This document shows positions 1 through 10,900 of a stretch of 64,000 nt of DNA, one piece after another. The notes beneath the pieces were generated by a model. It searched no databases and was not told the origin of the DNA. It worked only from the letters and a program-made list of their open reading frames with translations. The DNA is taken from the NCBI GenBank assembly GCA_014904845.1, contig MU119433.1, positions 26,238 through 90,237 on the forward strand. Direction: 5' to 3'. Within the stretch, counting starts at the first letter, position 1. Every line of letters starts with the position of its first letter. The translations under genes were made by a program, and so were the position numbers. Source of the DNA: Acephala macrosclerotiorum. Lineage: Eukaryota > Ascomycota > Leotiomycetes > Helotiales > Mollisiaceae.

Positions 1-719
1 ACACAGACAGCAGACAGCACGAGTCCTTGGCCGAGATGTGATCCGAGTCGTGGAGGGATGCGATGATGGGTCGATGAAGAGGAGGCAGACCTGGAGATGA
101 GTTGATTTTGAGTTAGAGTGCGGATGATCTGCCAATTATGATCTCTGCTTATCGATACTCATTTAACCCTTTTGACCCTTTACGAAGTACAGGGCATTTT
201 AATTATTAAGCGAGTCCAAATACTGTCGAAAATCCGACTAGTCTGCCCAATCACCTGGTCAGGATATCTCTTTTTGGCCTCCAATTGGTTAAATCCCGTG
301 GCATCATTTATCATTTATTTGACCCTGTACTTCGTAGACCCTTCCGCTGCTTTGGGAAGTCCATCGCTGTCCCGATCGAACCCCAACCGAGATAGGGTGA
401 GAACATGCATAAAATAAACTATTGGCTGAACTGCATTGCTGCACGTGAGACATAATGCGGGGCAATAAAAGAAGCATTATCAGAAGCGAAGGTCAGACAG
501 AATATTGAATGGGCATGCGTGAAGACTTGAGAGTTCGATTGTGATGTCGCTCGTGTTTGTGGACATTTCGTTGAGGGTAAAATCCTCGTAAAATCCTCGC
601 TTCAATGTCCAATCTCACATAACAAGTCTAAGCGAGAAACCCTTAAAAAATCTCATTATCAAAATCACCAGCCTCCCAAAAAGCCCGCACCTCCATCTCA
701 CTCACATGCCGTCCACCCG
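1..719. other. 5' intergenic region with a small inverted repeat
   Basis: I see no gene. A 14 bp inverted repeat (CCCTGTACTTCGTA and its complement) lies at 181-194 and 323-336 and encloses an A+T-leaning core, so a short decayed MITE is possible. No target duplication is clear. The last part, about 600-719, is the probable promoter and 5' UTR of the JmjC gene, with several short A-rich and pyrimidine-rich runs. Confidence 0.4.
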
Positions 720-1947
720 ATGGACCCCACAACCCCGCCAGATCTCGACCCAATCATCTCCCTGCTGACCACCTACAACGAGCTGAATTCATCCTTAGCC
801 GATGAGTTCACCGAGTTACCTTCTGCGCTAGAGTTCATGCGATATGTGGCGAAGAGCCGACCTTTTGTTGTGAGAGGCGGTGCGAAGGATTGGGAGGCTA
901 CGAAGGCTTGGGATGCGGAGACGTTGAAGACGTTGTTGGAGGGGCAAAGTGTTAATGTTGCTATTACGCCGAAAGGGTGAGTTTTGATAGAGGAGAGGGT
1001 CGGTCATGTAGATTGATTAGAGGCTTATGGTATGTAGAAATGCGGATTCTCCTACGCTCAATGAAGAAGGGGAGCTCCTCTTCGTAAAACCACACGAAGA
1101 GCAACAGCCATTCAACGAATTCGTAGACTATGTCGCCAACCAAGAAAGGACCGGTGGCATGACCGACGAAGTCAGATATGCCCAAACACGTGAGACCACA
1201 TCTTCAGTTCTATCATCACAGTCACAATCAATTGACATGCCCCAGAGAACGACAACCTCCGAAACGAATACTCAACCTTATTCTCCCACGTCAACCAAGA
1301 CATCCCCTGGGCACGAATAGCCCTTGAGCAAAACCCTGAAGCCATCAATTTATGGATTGGTAATTCTCGCTCCGTGACAGCACTTCATAAGGACAATTAT
1401 GAGAATATCTACGTCCAGATAATCGGAGCGAAGCACTTCGTCCTCCTCCCGCCACTCTGCTACGCTTGTGTCGCCGAAGCCGAGCTCCCTGGTGCAACAT
1501 ACGTCCGCACTTCAAGTGGTTCGCTAGAGATCAGACTCGACGAGGGAGGAGAGAAAGTGCCGTTCGCAACTTGGGATCCGGACGGCGGTGAAGATGGGTA
1601 CGGGACTAGGTATTCGAGGTATGCGGAGCCAGTGAGAGTTACGTTGGAGAAGGGGGATATGCTTTATTTGCCTGCTTTGTGGTGAGTTTTCCTTCCTGGA
1701 TGAGATTGAGCAGGAGAAGAGGTGTTGATGTGTTGGTAGGTATCATAAAGTCTCTCAGAGCTGTTCGGAGGAGGGAATATGCTGTGCTGTTAATTATTGG
1801 TGAGTGAAGAGTGCCTGAATATGTGAGAGTGAAAATGAGGCTGATGCTAATTGGGACAGGCATGATATGGAGTTCGGAGGGAGCTTGTACCCATTGTGTG
1901 ATTTTGTGAGGAGTGTGGCAAAGGCTTCCAATGACGAAGAGGGTTGA
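720..1947 (+). CDS. JMJD7: JmjC-domain hydroxylase, JMJD7-like
   Basis: Five exons: 720-976, 1038-1189, 1246-1681, 1740-1799 and 1860-1947, coding 330 residues. All introns are GT..AG and the frame is continuous. The protein belongs to the JMJD7 family of Fe(II)/2-oxoglutarate oxygenases; the human enzyme is a lysyl hydroxylase of TRAFAC GTPases. The Fe-binding triad is present: His184 and Asp186 in LHKDNYEN and His284 in WYHKVSQS. That spacing is close to the human enzyme. Family landmarks include PFVVRGG near residue 50, NLWIGN before the first His, and a C-terminal NYWHDMEF. ATG 720 is used because the upstream ATG at 706 is in another frame and closes at once. It converges on the eIF4B-like gene across about 740 bp. 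Confidence 0.9.
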
Positions 1948-2688
1948 GGTGAAGTGGCTCTCGTAGCTGAAGGCATTAGGGACATGCGCTACTCACCAGG
2001 CTGGATGTCCAAGCTTCATTATTCAAGGGTATGCACCAGCTAGCATACCTGAGCAAGCTGGCTTAGATGTGGATCACGACAACGAAGCAAAGAAATGTCA
2101 TCAAATCGCTGCATTGTGTACTGTCAAGAGTCTGATGCATCATGACGGAACCATTTAAAAGTACAAAGACACCGAGCACTTCATTCATCCATCCACCCAC
2201 TTTCTATGCCATGCACGCGTGAAGCCATGTTATCCCACCGCAAAGGAAGAAGCAGAGACAAGCCATATCAAACATCGCATTGCCATCCTGCAAGAACCGA
2301 TCAAAGAACTTTTGGGAGACAGCGTGATGAAAATTCATGAGTCAACGACGCAGAACACCGCGAAAGACATCAGGACAACATGCTGAAACGAGCAGAGGAA
2401 AGGAGTTTGTGCAGAGGCCACCCTTATGCAATCTAAAGTGTGCAGGCGTCCATTTTGTTATATGCTCGGGAATCTCCAAGGTCAGTGGTGACTGAGGAGC
2501 CTGAGCATGAAATCTAGACACATAATTTGACAGGATCCAACGCCAAAGGAAAGTCGTCGAGAGCAGAGAATGAAGAAAGTATTAAACGAGCCGCAACTCC
2601 TTTTAGATGGAGCAGACGATCGCCACCACGAGACCATGCTTTTAAGACACCGAGAGCTCATTCGCAATTGTTACGCCTTGCCTTGTGT
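1948..2688. other. Intergenic region between convergent genes
   Basis: This stretch holds the 3' ends of two convergent genes. Short ORFs on both strands look like chance, and I recognise no coding, RNA or repeat feature here. Confidence 0.5.
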
Positions 2689-4765
2689 TCAAGAAGCAAT
2701 GGCGCGGGAACCTTGGTTTCCACCACGGTTGTTCTTCTTTGGCTTTGAGACAGTGCTCCAGCCATCTTCCTCGATTGCTGCAGCCTCTGGCTCAGCAGTT
2801 GGTGATGCAGGTGCTGCTGGAGAAGCTCCATTCTGGTTGTAGTTTCGGGGTCTGTCATCGAAGTGTCTTGGGCCACCACGGCCCTCGCCACGACCACGGC
2901 CTCCTCGACCCCCTCTTGGGCCACGAGGAACATCATCTCTGGGTGGTGGTGGTCCCCCAGATGGCCTTCTCCATGCGCCAGTCTCTGATGGCTTTGGCTT
3001 CGTATCTCGAACGATCTCCTTTGGCTTCACAGCTTTGTCGTCGACGATATCTCCGTTAGCATTCTCCTTCTCCACAGTCTCCCCGGCTGCCTCGCCTTCA
3101 GCTTCCTTCTCGGCGGCCTGCTTCTCTGCTGCCTCCTTTGCAGCTTGTGCGGCGAGTCGCTTTTCCTCCTTGGCTTTCTCCTCGGCCTCTTTCTTCTCCT
3201 GGATAGCTGCTAACCTCTTTTCCTCAATTTCTCTTTCCTTTGCAGCAGTATCGATAGGGCGTGCTGCACCAAATGGGCTGGCTTTGGCATCGCCAGAGGT
3301 TGAGGATGGAGATGCAAGAGGGGCTTCGGACACCGTTCTTTTCGCAAGGTTCAACTTCGGTCGGCTAGCTGGTTGTGCGTGGGAAGGCGCTGGGGATGAA
3401 GGAGCTTCGCTACCATCGCGAGATGGAACTGGAGATTTGGCTGCTGGGGCATCGGGTCGCATCTTGGTGCGCCATTGGTTGTCTTGCTCTGCTGCTGTTG
3501 GAGTTCGCTCAACGACAGGACGTTCCTGGAACTCGCGTCTCGGTGGTCTTGAACCATCTTGGGATCCTTGTGGGCGACCCTCACCCCATGCAGCTGGTGA
3601 CGATCTGCGGTCCCGAAACCCTTCACCTCTTGGTCCGTCATTTGTCCTTGGTCGGCCACCCTCGCGTGGACCACCGCGGTCAGCACCTGGAATAGGCGAC
3701 AATGGACCCTTGCGCTCCCAGTTACCAAAGTCTCGAATCTTGCCATCACCCTCCGGATATCTCTCCTTCCTCTCTCCACCACCAAAATCGGAACCAAAGC
3801 CACGGTCAGATTCGCGGCGAGGGCCTCCTCGAGTCGGCAAGTCAGGTAACGGTCCCTTTCTGCTCCAATCGTTTAGCTCTCGGGCCTCTGGGCGGTCTCC
3901 TCGGTCCTTTGCTGTATTGAAAAGAATGATTAGTGACTGTGTGCAGGTACGGCTGTGAATCATAACGTACGAGGATCTGCAACGCTGATTCTGATGTTGC
4001 GTCCTTGAAATTGGATGCCATTGAGAGTCAAGGCTTGCTTCAGTCCATCTCTAGTGGCAAACTCTGCATAACCGAACCCCTTGGGCTTCATCTCCATCTT
4101 GTCCTCAATGATTCGTACATTGGTGCATTCACAGCCAGCAAAGAAGTCGGTAACATCTGCAACAGTTGCATCGAAAGAAAGATTTCCGAGATGCACCGTA
4201 TAGGGAGGCTTATCTGGGAGGGGAAGCTCTTCGCGAACAGAGTAGCCTAAATCGCATTAATAATTAGTCGTGATCAACTCTACTGAAAGAGCTCAAACTG
4301 ACCACCTTGGCCGCTGCCGTATGTGCCTGTAGTGGAGCTATAGGTACGACGCTCACCACCTCCGTAACCAGTTCGTGAGTCTGCACGGAGTTAGCATACT
4401 GTCCACCGCGGATATCTCGTAGGGTGTCGGTCCAAAGGAGAGATCGAGAAAATCGCATACCGGCTGCGGGATCCAAATTAGTATAGCACTCGTCAAAGGG
4501 TGGTTATAGAAGCTTACAAACTGGCATATCCTCCATCTCGTCGGCCCATGAGCCCATTTCTATAGTGTGTTAGGACATTTGCTCATATGAGGCTGAGGCG
4601 GTCGAATCTTCTTACTCTCGTCAGTCAAGAAGGCCCCAAGGGACATCTTCTGCTGCTCTTTCTTCTTGGGCGCTACATGAAAGGCAAGTCAGCTAGATAT
4701 ACTAGGTATTGTGCGGCAGTGACGGTCGTTCTGCTGCCTTCTTGGAGAAGAGGTTGCGTACCCAT
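2689..4765 (-). CDS. TIF3: Translation initiation factor eIF4B/TIF3-like RRM protein
   Basis: Spliced model on the minus strand: 4765-4762, 4672-4616, 4559-4518, 4463-4461, 4380-4303, 4246-3971 and 3911-2689, about 560 residues. The first coding exon is only ATGG; splicing gives MAPKKKEQQKMSLGAFLTDE, followed by GSWADEMEDMP, the typical N-terminus of fungal eIF4B. An RRM follows (VHLGNLSFDATV as RNP2, KGFGYAEF as RNP1). The C-terminal half is a low-complexity R/G/D/P/E-rich tail with DWSRKGPLP and NWERKGPLSP repeats like those of yeast TIF3, an Ala/Glu/Lys-rich probable coiled coil, RGG-type boxes and a terminal EEDGWSTV. The family stimulates eIF4A helicase during 48S assembly. The 3-nt exon is a prediction; both flanking introns have good branch points. 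The rest is secure. Confidence 0.85.
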
Positions 4766-5135
4766 GATTGCGGTTTTTTTTTTTTTTTGAAGGACAGATG
4801 CGCGAGAACTACTGCTCTTGCGCGTTGTCCTGTAAGGTTGACCGAAGGATAGCAATTCCTTCAGTATGAATGTTTGCGATTGTCGAAGTGTTGACCAAGT
4901 CCCGGGAACTTGATTGTGTCGGGGTTGTCGAATGCAGTCCTGGTTGGGACCTTCACGAATTTGAGAGTGCGCTCGAAAAAGATCGTGCTAGAGGATGTTT
5001 CCTTGGATACGCTAGCCTCTTCGGGACTCGACCGAATCTAAACCGCATCAACATGTTCCTGAACCTGACAGACATTGACAACATGGTTTACAGCTTGTGG
5101 TATTATTCTCCTGACTCACTCTTTACAACAAGTCA
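4766..5135. promoter_or_regulatory. Divergent promoter between eIF4B-like and Tim17-like genes
   Basis: A 370 bp spacer separates two divergent start codons. A run of 15 T at 4774-4788 becomes A15 in the 5' UTR of the eIF4B-like mRNA, starting 9 nt upstream of its ATG. An ORF at 4870-5139 has no family signature and is probably chance. Confidence 0.5.
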
Positions 5136-6076
5136 TTGAAAGAATCAATGATGCAGCCAAACGCATGCTCGATAAAGAAGATTAAAGACGATATGACACC
5201 AGCCCCACCATCAGGGACAGACAGAGAGAGTCCTCGACGACAAAATGATCTTCCACCAGAAATCCTCGAGATCATTGGGCCTGCTCTAAAAGTTGGTGGT
5301 CTCTCGGGTATGCTTAAAGCTTTTTGTTGAACGGACTTCCCCTACTATGTCGCCTTTCTGGCTTTTGGACATATCAGCACGTGATATTACAAGGAAAATA
5401 TTGACCGAAGTCGTTTCTTAGGTCTATCTGGACTTACCGTTGGCGCTTTTGCTGGAGTCATACGCTCAAGTACTCCTGCCCTCTTCGCTCTGGCAGCCGG
5501 TATTCAATGGTCCATTCTTGGCACTAGTTTCTGGGGTATGTTCAGTTCCAGAAGCCAGTTATGCTTAATACTTACAACTTTGTTTAGCATCGAGAGGGCT
5601 TGTCCTTCATGCATGGGGAAAGGACAAAGTAACTCCTAGAGACAGGATCTCTGCAAGTGCTATAGCAGGGGCCGTTGGGGGAACAGTTGGAGGTCTCATT
5701 CGTAAGAATTACAGTACCGTTTTGAAATCTATCTCTAATTTCACTTGCAGGTGGACGAAAAAATGTGATACCAGGCGCACTCATGTTTGCTATATTTGGA
5801 ACAACAGGACAGTACCTTTATAATGTTGCCGATGCTCGAAACTCTGCCATGGCCAGAACGCCAGAGAGCAAACAAAGTTCATGGCTGGACTCGAAATGGA
5901 GCCCCATGAAGGTCTTGTCAGATCAAGATTATGAGGGCATGCTACGAGAGAAGCTCCTACGAGTCAACGCTGAAATAGCACTCGTTGATGAGAGTATTGA
6001 GGCATTGAGAGCTCAAGGGCGAGAAACGACGTCAGCGGCGAACAGCGAAAAGCCAGACCCTGCCCAGAAGGCATGA
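5136..6076 (+). CDS. Tim17/Tim22/Tim23-like integral membrane protein (uncharacterised)
   Basis: Four exons: 5136-5307, 5422-5535, 5588-5701 and 5751-6076, about 241 residues from the first ATG; 5148 and 5151 are alternative in-frame starts. After a polar N-terminus come several glycine-rich hydrophobic segments (GLSGLTVGAFAGVIR, LFALAAGIQWSILG, ASAIAGAVGGTVGGLIRGR, PGALMFAIFGTTGQYLYN). The small-residue helices and the RGR-x-x-xPGA loop resemble the Tim17/22/23 superfamily of mitochondrial and peroxisomal membrane proteins. The C-terminus is a polar helix with LREKLLRVNAEIALVDESIEAL, possibly a coiled coil. A close pan-fungal family exists, but I cannot assign import, complex I assembly or another role. 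Confidence 0.75.
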
Positions 6077-6336
6077 CACTCGATCATCTAGCCTATATAC
6101 CATCTACTTAAAGACATGAATGCTTATAGGATACGAATGCGACCCCCTCCTTTACCAAGTCCATTGATAGGAACATGCTGACGTGAGAACTCTCATATTT
6201 ACGAGCTTGGACTTCAAGAAGCTGCGGCGTCTCCTCATATAAGCATGAGTCTCCTCGATTAAGGATTCCTTCTCAACTTTCCCATCTATCTTGCGCGTCT
6301 GTATTCTCCAGATAGTCCACATAGGCCCCTGAAATC

Positions 6337-7783
6337 ATGGCGGCGACTCCGTCGCCCTTCACGCCCAAGCAGGCGTACCCCAAAACCGCCGCCCTCTTCG
6401 AAGAGATCATCGGCAACTCCTCCGAACAGATCTGCCGGCACATCTTCACCCTCCTCCCTCCCTTCACCCCTCATTCTCTCATCCACGACAACGGCTCAGG
6501 AACTGGTCAAGTGACCGCTGAAGTCATGGACACGAACCCTCCTCTCCCAATCAAGATCATCGCCACAGATGCAAATGAATATCAAGTGTTAGCCTGTCGA
6601 GCAAAAGTAGAGGAAAACGGATGGCCAGTTGAGACGGAAGTTATGAGAGCGCAGGAGCTGACGTTTCCTGACGAGTATTTTACGCACAGTTTTACGAATT
6701 TTGTGGTGTCAAATTTGGACGAGCCGGAGGTTGCTGCCGGGCATATTTGGAGGACGTTGAAGAAGGGAGGGGTGGCTGTTGTTTCTACGTGGGCTTTCAT
6801 GCCGTAAGTGATGGATTCCATGGGGAACTGAATAAAGGCAACATGGCTTAACTTTGCATGTATTCGAACATCTTGGCCAAGCTTTGTTTGGCTATTTTGT
6901 TACAGAACCCGCAGAAGACCATAGCGGCTGGTTTTTTTGGTCATTCTAGCCACGACTTTCCCATGAAGAAGGCGTCAGAAGTCACTCGAGGTTCAGAGGC
7001 AAAGTTTGCCTTGCATTGGGGAGGAGATTGGTAAGAGCTGGGGGCCACCAAACACGGCCCACCCCACCATTTTACACCAAAACACTCCTTTTGCGTTTAT
7101 TTATATCTCTACAACGCGTTAATTTAAGTTAATAAGAACTTCTTATATTCTTAATCTTTACTAAATACATCTTTTGTACTATTCAGAAATTAAATTAAAT
7201 GTAAAATGCAAAAGTTGTATGTAGTTAATTATGAAAGAGGAGTAAAATCGCTTAATTTACATATAAATTTATGAAAATTTTAATATTTCTCACTTTACTT
7301 ATATATAAAACTTGCAATTTAAAATATTAATTTTAGAATTTTTAATATAATTAAATTTAAATAAATCTTAATCCAATTCTTCAATTTTATAAAATTTTAT
7401 TAAGAATATGGCGAGTTATTAAGTTATAAAAAGTGTAACTTTCGGTGTAAAATGGGGGGTGGGCCGTGTTTGGTGGCCCCAGCTCTTACCTGCAATCTAA
7501 GCTAAAAGACTTTATGCTATCAGGAGGTTTCGAAGAGCGGAATATCAAAATCAGCACATCTGATGTTTTCCTCGAGATCAAGGACTCGAAGCGTTGGGCA
7601 ACCATCTTATGGAGCTACCTGGGAGCGAGGGATGGTGGCTGGTATCAAGAGGACGAGGACAAGTGGGATGAGGCAATTGAGATCACGGTCCAGGAGATCG
7701 AGAAGTCGCCTGCGTATCAGAAGAACAGTGATGGGACAGTGAGGGTGAGATTTATAGCAAACGTATCTATCTCCACGAAATAG
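6337..7783 (+). CDS. Class I SAM-dependent methyltransferase, split by a TIR element
   Basis: Exon 1 is 6337-6803 and exon 2 starts at 6950 after a 146 bp GT..AG intron. Coding is then interrupted at 7034-7486 by a transposon and resumes to the stop at 7783. Removing the element and one TA gives an uninterrupted 281-residue protein. Motif I is HDNGSGTG near residue 50, followed by IIATDANEYQVL (motif II) and LTFPDEYF..NFVVSNL. The C-terminus has DVFLEIKDSKRWATILWSYLG and GGWYQEDEDKWDEAIE, as in fungal UbiE/LaeA-like methyltransferases; the substrate is unknown. Unspliced, the element gives a TAA directly after Trp (7032). If it is spliced at its own GTAAGA and CCCCAG ends, the frame is kept (DWY becomes DCSY). 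No other lesion is visible. Confidence 0.8.
7034..7486. mobile_element. 453 bp TIR transposon (MITE) in GGTACC, TA duplication
   Basis: Near-perfect terminal inverted repeats of about 45 bp begin AGAGCTGGGGGCCACC and end with the complement GGTGGCCCCAGCTCT. TA is duplicated at 7032-7033 and 7487-7488. The core (about 7080-7440) is very A+T-rich with no ORF. The empty site reads GATTGGTACCTGCAA and restores Trp-Tyr-Leu-Gln. With the duplicated TA the ends read GGTAAGAGC..GCTCTTACC, so a consensus donor sits at 7031 and a CCCCAG acceptor ends at 7482. The same ends bound the 10.4 kb element in the catalase. The TA duplication fits the Tc1/mariner/pogo superfamily, but no transposase is visible. 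Confidence 0.93.
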
Positions 7784-7969
7784 GACGGGATGGAACTCGC
7801 TATGAAGCCGAGTATGAAGCAAGCACAGTTTGAAGGCTCCAATTAGGTTTAAGTGTGCAAGGGTATGATCGACATTTTTCTATACAATCAAGGCAAGTAG
7901 ACCCGCAATTTTTTTTTCTTTGATATCCATACGCCAATGCTATGCAGAAGAAACTCTTTTATCACCATT

Positions 7970-10900
7970 CTACCCATCATTACCTTCCGCCGCCCCCTTC
8001 TGCTGAGCTGCATTCGAGACCCATTCTGCAGCCTTGGCCTTCACCTTCTCCTGGCTCTTCTTGTCCCCGTTCTTTTCTTCCCACTCTGACCATCGCTTGA
8101 ACCAAGCCTTCGCACCCTTCGGCTTCAGTCCCTTTGTCTTTACCACGCGTTCGAACACACTACGAATGACATCCTGGTCGCCTTGTTGCATTTCCAGGTC
8201 AAGCAATTGGTTCCAGATATCGAGCCTCTTGGGAAACGTAGACAACAATCCTTCGAACATGGTTCGTCCCCGTTCTGCGGAACCAAATGGAGAATGAAAT
8301 TCCAGAGCAGCAAATTTCAGGGTCAGGTTGAGGTGGGTATGGGGTGGCAATGACTGCGTTGCTCTAGGTAGAAGAGCTCGTGCACGATCTGGCGATGATA
8401 GAGTCGTGTGGAGGAAATGTGCGTAGTTATTCCAGACAGTTGGCGACTGGGAGAACTTCTTGACGAGCACCTGGAAAATCTCATCGGCTTTCTATTCGAG
8501 TGTTAGTTCTAAACCATATAGACTGAATTGAGGGTACTTACGTTGTGCTTGCCAGACTGTATGTAGGTACTGGCTAGCCTCTCGTGGATTTCCTGGGCGT
8601 CATTGTATTGGCATGCTCGCTTGAAAGCCTCCTCGACAGTCTCGTCGCTACCGTATGCATTCTCGAGATTGAGTAATGCGATCCACACATTCATCTTCTC
8701 CGTCTCCTCTCTGATATTGATTGTCTTGATTGCACGCTCCGCTACCTCTCGTGCCTTGCTCAGCTCGCTAAGTTGCATCTGGAAAGCCATATAAGCGATC
8801 CAAAGCCGTGATGAGTCCGGCCGTCCAAGAAGTAGTCGTTCGAAGTCACTCGCGGTTTGCGGGCCGTTAGCATCCAGATCGCCTGTTCTGTCGACTTGGA
8901 TTTCTGCCTTTCTTTTCTTCTTCTTTTTCGGTTGCTCTTTCGCACCACCATCATCCGAGCCCACGCTTGACTTATCATCTTGGTCGAGAACGTTGGCTGA
9001 CCAGTCGAAACCACCAGCGCTGAGGCCGGCAACATTCCCATCTTCGAAGTCTGCCATCGCTACATCGGAGTCAATGTCGTTTTGCTCATCAACACTGCTA
9101 ATGCTTTGTACGTCATCAAGATCAACACCACCGGCCTCATCGTCGGATCCATTCTCCTTGTCAGAATCGCCTAGCTGCACGCCTTCCATAGCATCCGCTT
9201 CATCGTCGTCACTGTCTTCATCTAAATCTACAGCATCACCAAAGTATGACGCTTTGAGACCGAAGCTAATCTGCTTCTTGTCGGGGTTGATCTTCAGCAC
9301 CTTCGCCTTGACAGCATCGCCTTCTTCATAGAGTTTCCTAACGTCCTCAACCCTCTTGTCTGCCATTTGACTCACATGACAGAGCCCACTGACATTTTTG
9401 GAGTCATCTACTACGATGAAAACACCGAAATCTTCTACCTTTCTAATCCTGCCAGTAACAATCTGGCCAACCTTCATATCCTCAAACATGAGTGGCGCAA
9501 CGTAGTTTACGCCCATGATTGAAGCCTTCAACGACATCTGTATGTTATTGTTCTCTGAATCGACCTTGGTGATCTTGCCCTTGACTAGCTGATCGACCTC
9601 AAATTCCGATTTCCAGTCTTTGAGATATGAGTCGGAGAGATCTGATACTCGGACATAGGCGGTAACATTGGCACCAACTGCAATGAATAAGCCCTTGTCG
9701 GAAACATTCTTGACGAATCCTCGCACAACATTGTTGACCTTCACATGAGACACGGACATTATCTCCGGATCCTGTACTTCCAATGACGAATTGAGCACTC
9801 TCGAAGGTCGTGCAGATAAAGTGATTCGCTTGTTTGGGGTGTCAATTTCTGTGACACAGACACGAATAATATCGTTCTTTGAGTACTTGGTCGGATCTGC
9901 TTTAGAGAAGTCATCTGCTAGATCAGTCAAGTGCAAAGGAGCAGATATCCTGTCGCTAAGCTGGACCATAACCTGTCTCTCATTGACTCTTGTCACCTTT
10001 CCTGGTACAACCATGCCTTTGCTGAGATTCTTGAAGGTCAAAGGCTCCGAGCTCTGGCCCGAACGGGCCGAGAGGTCCAATCTGTTGCTCGCAACGTCCA
10101 CATTTGTAACATGGACTCTGAGAGCTGAACCAACTGGGAAGTTGGACTCAAGGTCAGCCAGCAAGGACACATCGTCAGATACATCAAGTGCCTTTATCTT
10201 GCCACGGACATTAGGTGAAAGGTTCACCCACAAACCATCGTCGGCGACATTGTTGACGAAAACAATGTGAGAAGAGCCGACCTTGACTTTGTCGAGCGTC
10301 AGTGGCTCCTGAGATGATTCTGTTTGATCGCTAGGTTTTGCTGAGAGCTCAAAGACTGAAGTTTTGCCTCCTCTATGGGTGACGGGTAGGAAGCGATGGT
10401 TCTTGGCGTCATGAATTCCAAGCACGCGAACATCAACAATCTGCCTGGAAGAGAAGGATCGAAGAGGTCTTTTGCGGTCTTTGATCTGATCCCAAGAATC
10501 GAAAATTTGAGAGACGTCAATACGCCCTTGAACATTCTTAGCGAGTTGCACGTTGATCTGAGTGTCCTTGATAGACGCGATTTTCGCCTTCGTCAACTTT
10601 CCCAACGTGAAGTCATCCATGCTGGTTATCGAGTCATCGACTGGGTCGATTATAGACTGATTATTTGTAGCGACTGAAGAGTGTTCCTGGGAAACTTCCT
10701 TTCCGTGGCCGGCATCCACCATAGACAGTAGGAATCTCCGCTGCCCATGATCGACGGATATCACCTTGGCCTCCAAGGACTGATACTTCTTCAGACCAAA
10801 TTCGGGAAGGCAGATGGCGTTCTCAGGCAGCTTGTTTCTGGGCAGCAAACCTGTCAACCCGCCACCGAATTGGACGTAAACGCCTGTGAGGGTTACATTC

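Noticed and set aside
3035..3958. 307-codon plus-strand ORF
   Set aside because: Antisense of the eIF4B low-complexity tail; its Ser/Arg/Pro-rich composition is explained by the opposite strand.
4870..5139. 89-codon plus-strand ORF in the eIF4B/Tim17-like promoter
   Set aside because: No family features and it overlaps the start of the supported downstream gene in another frame.
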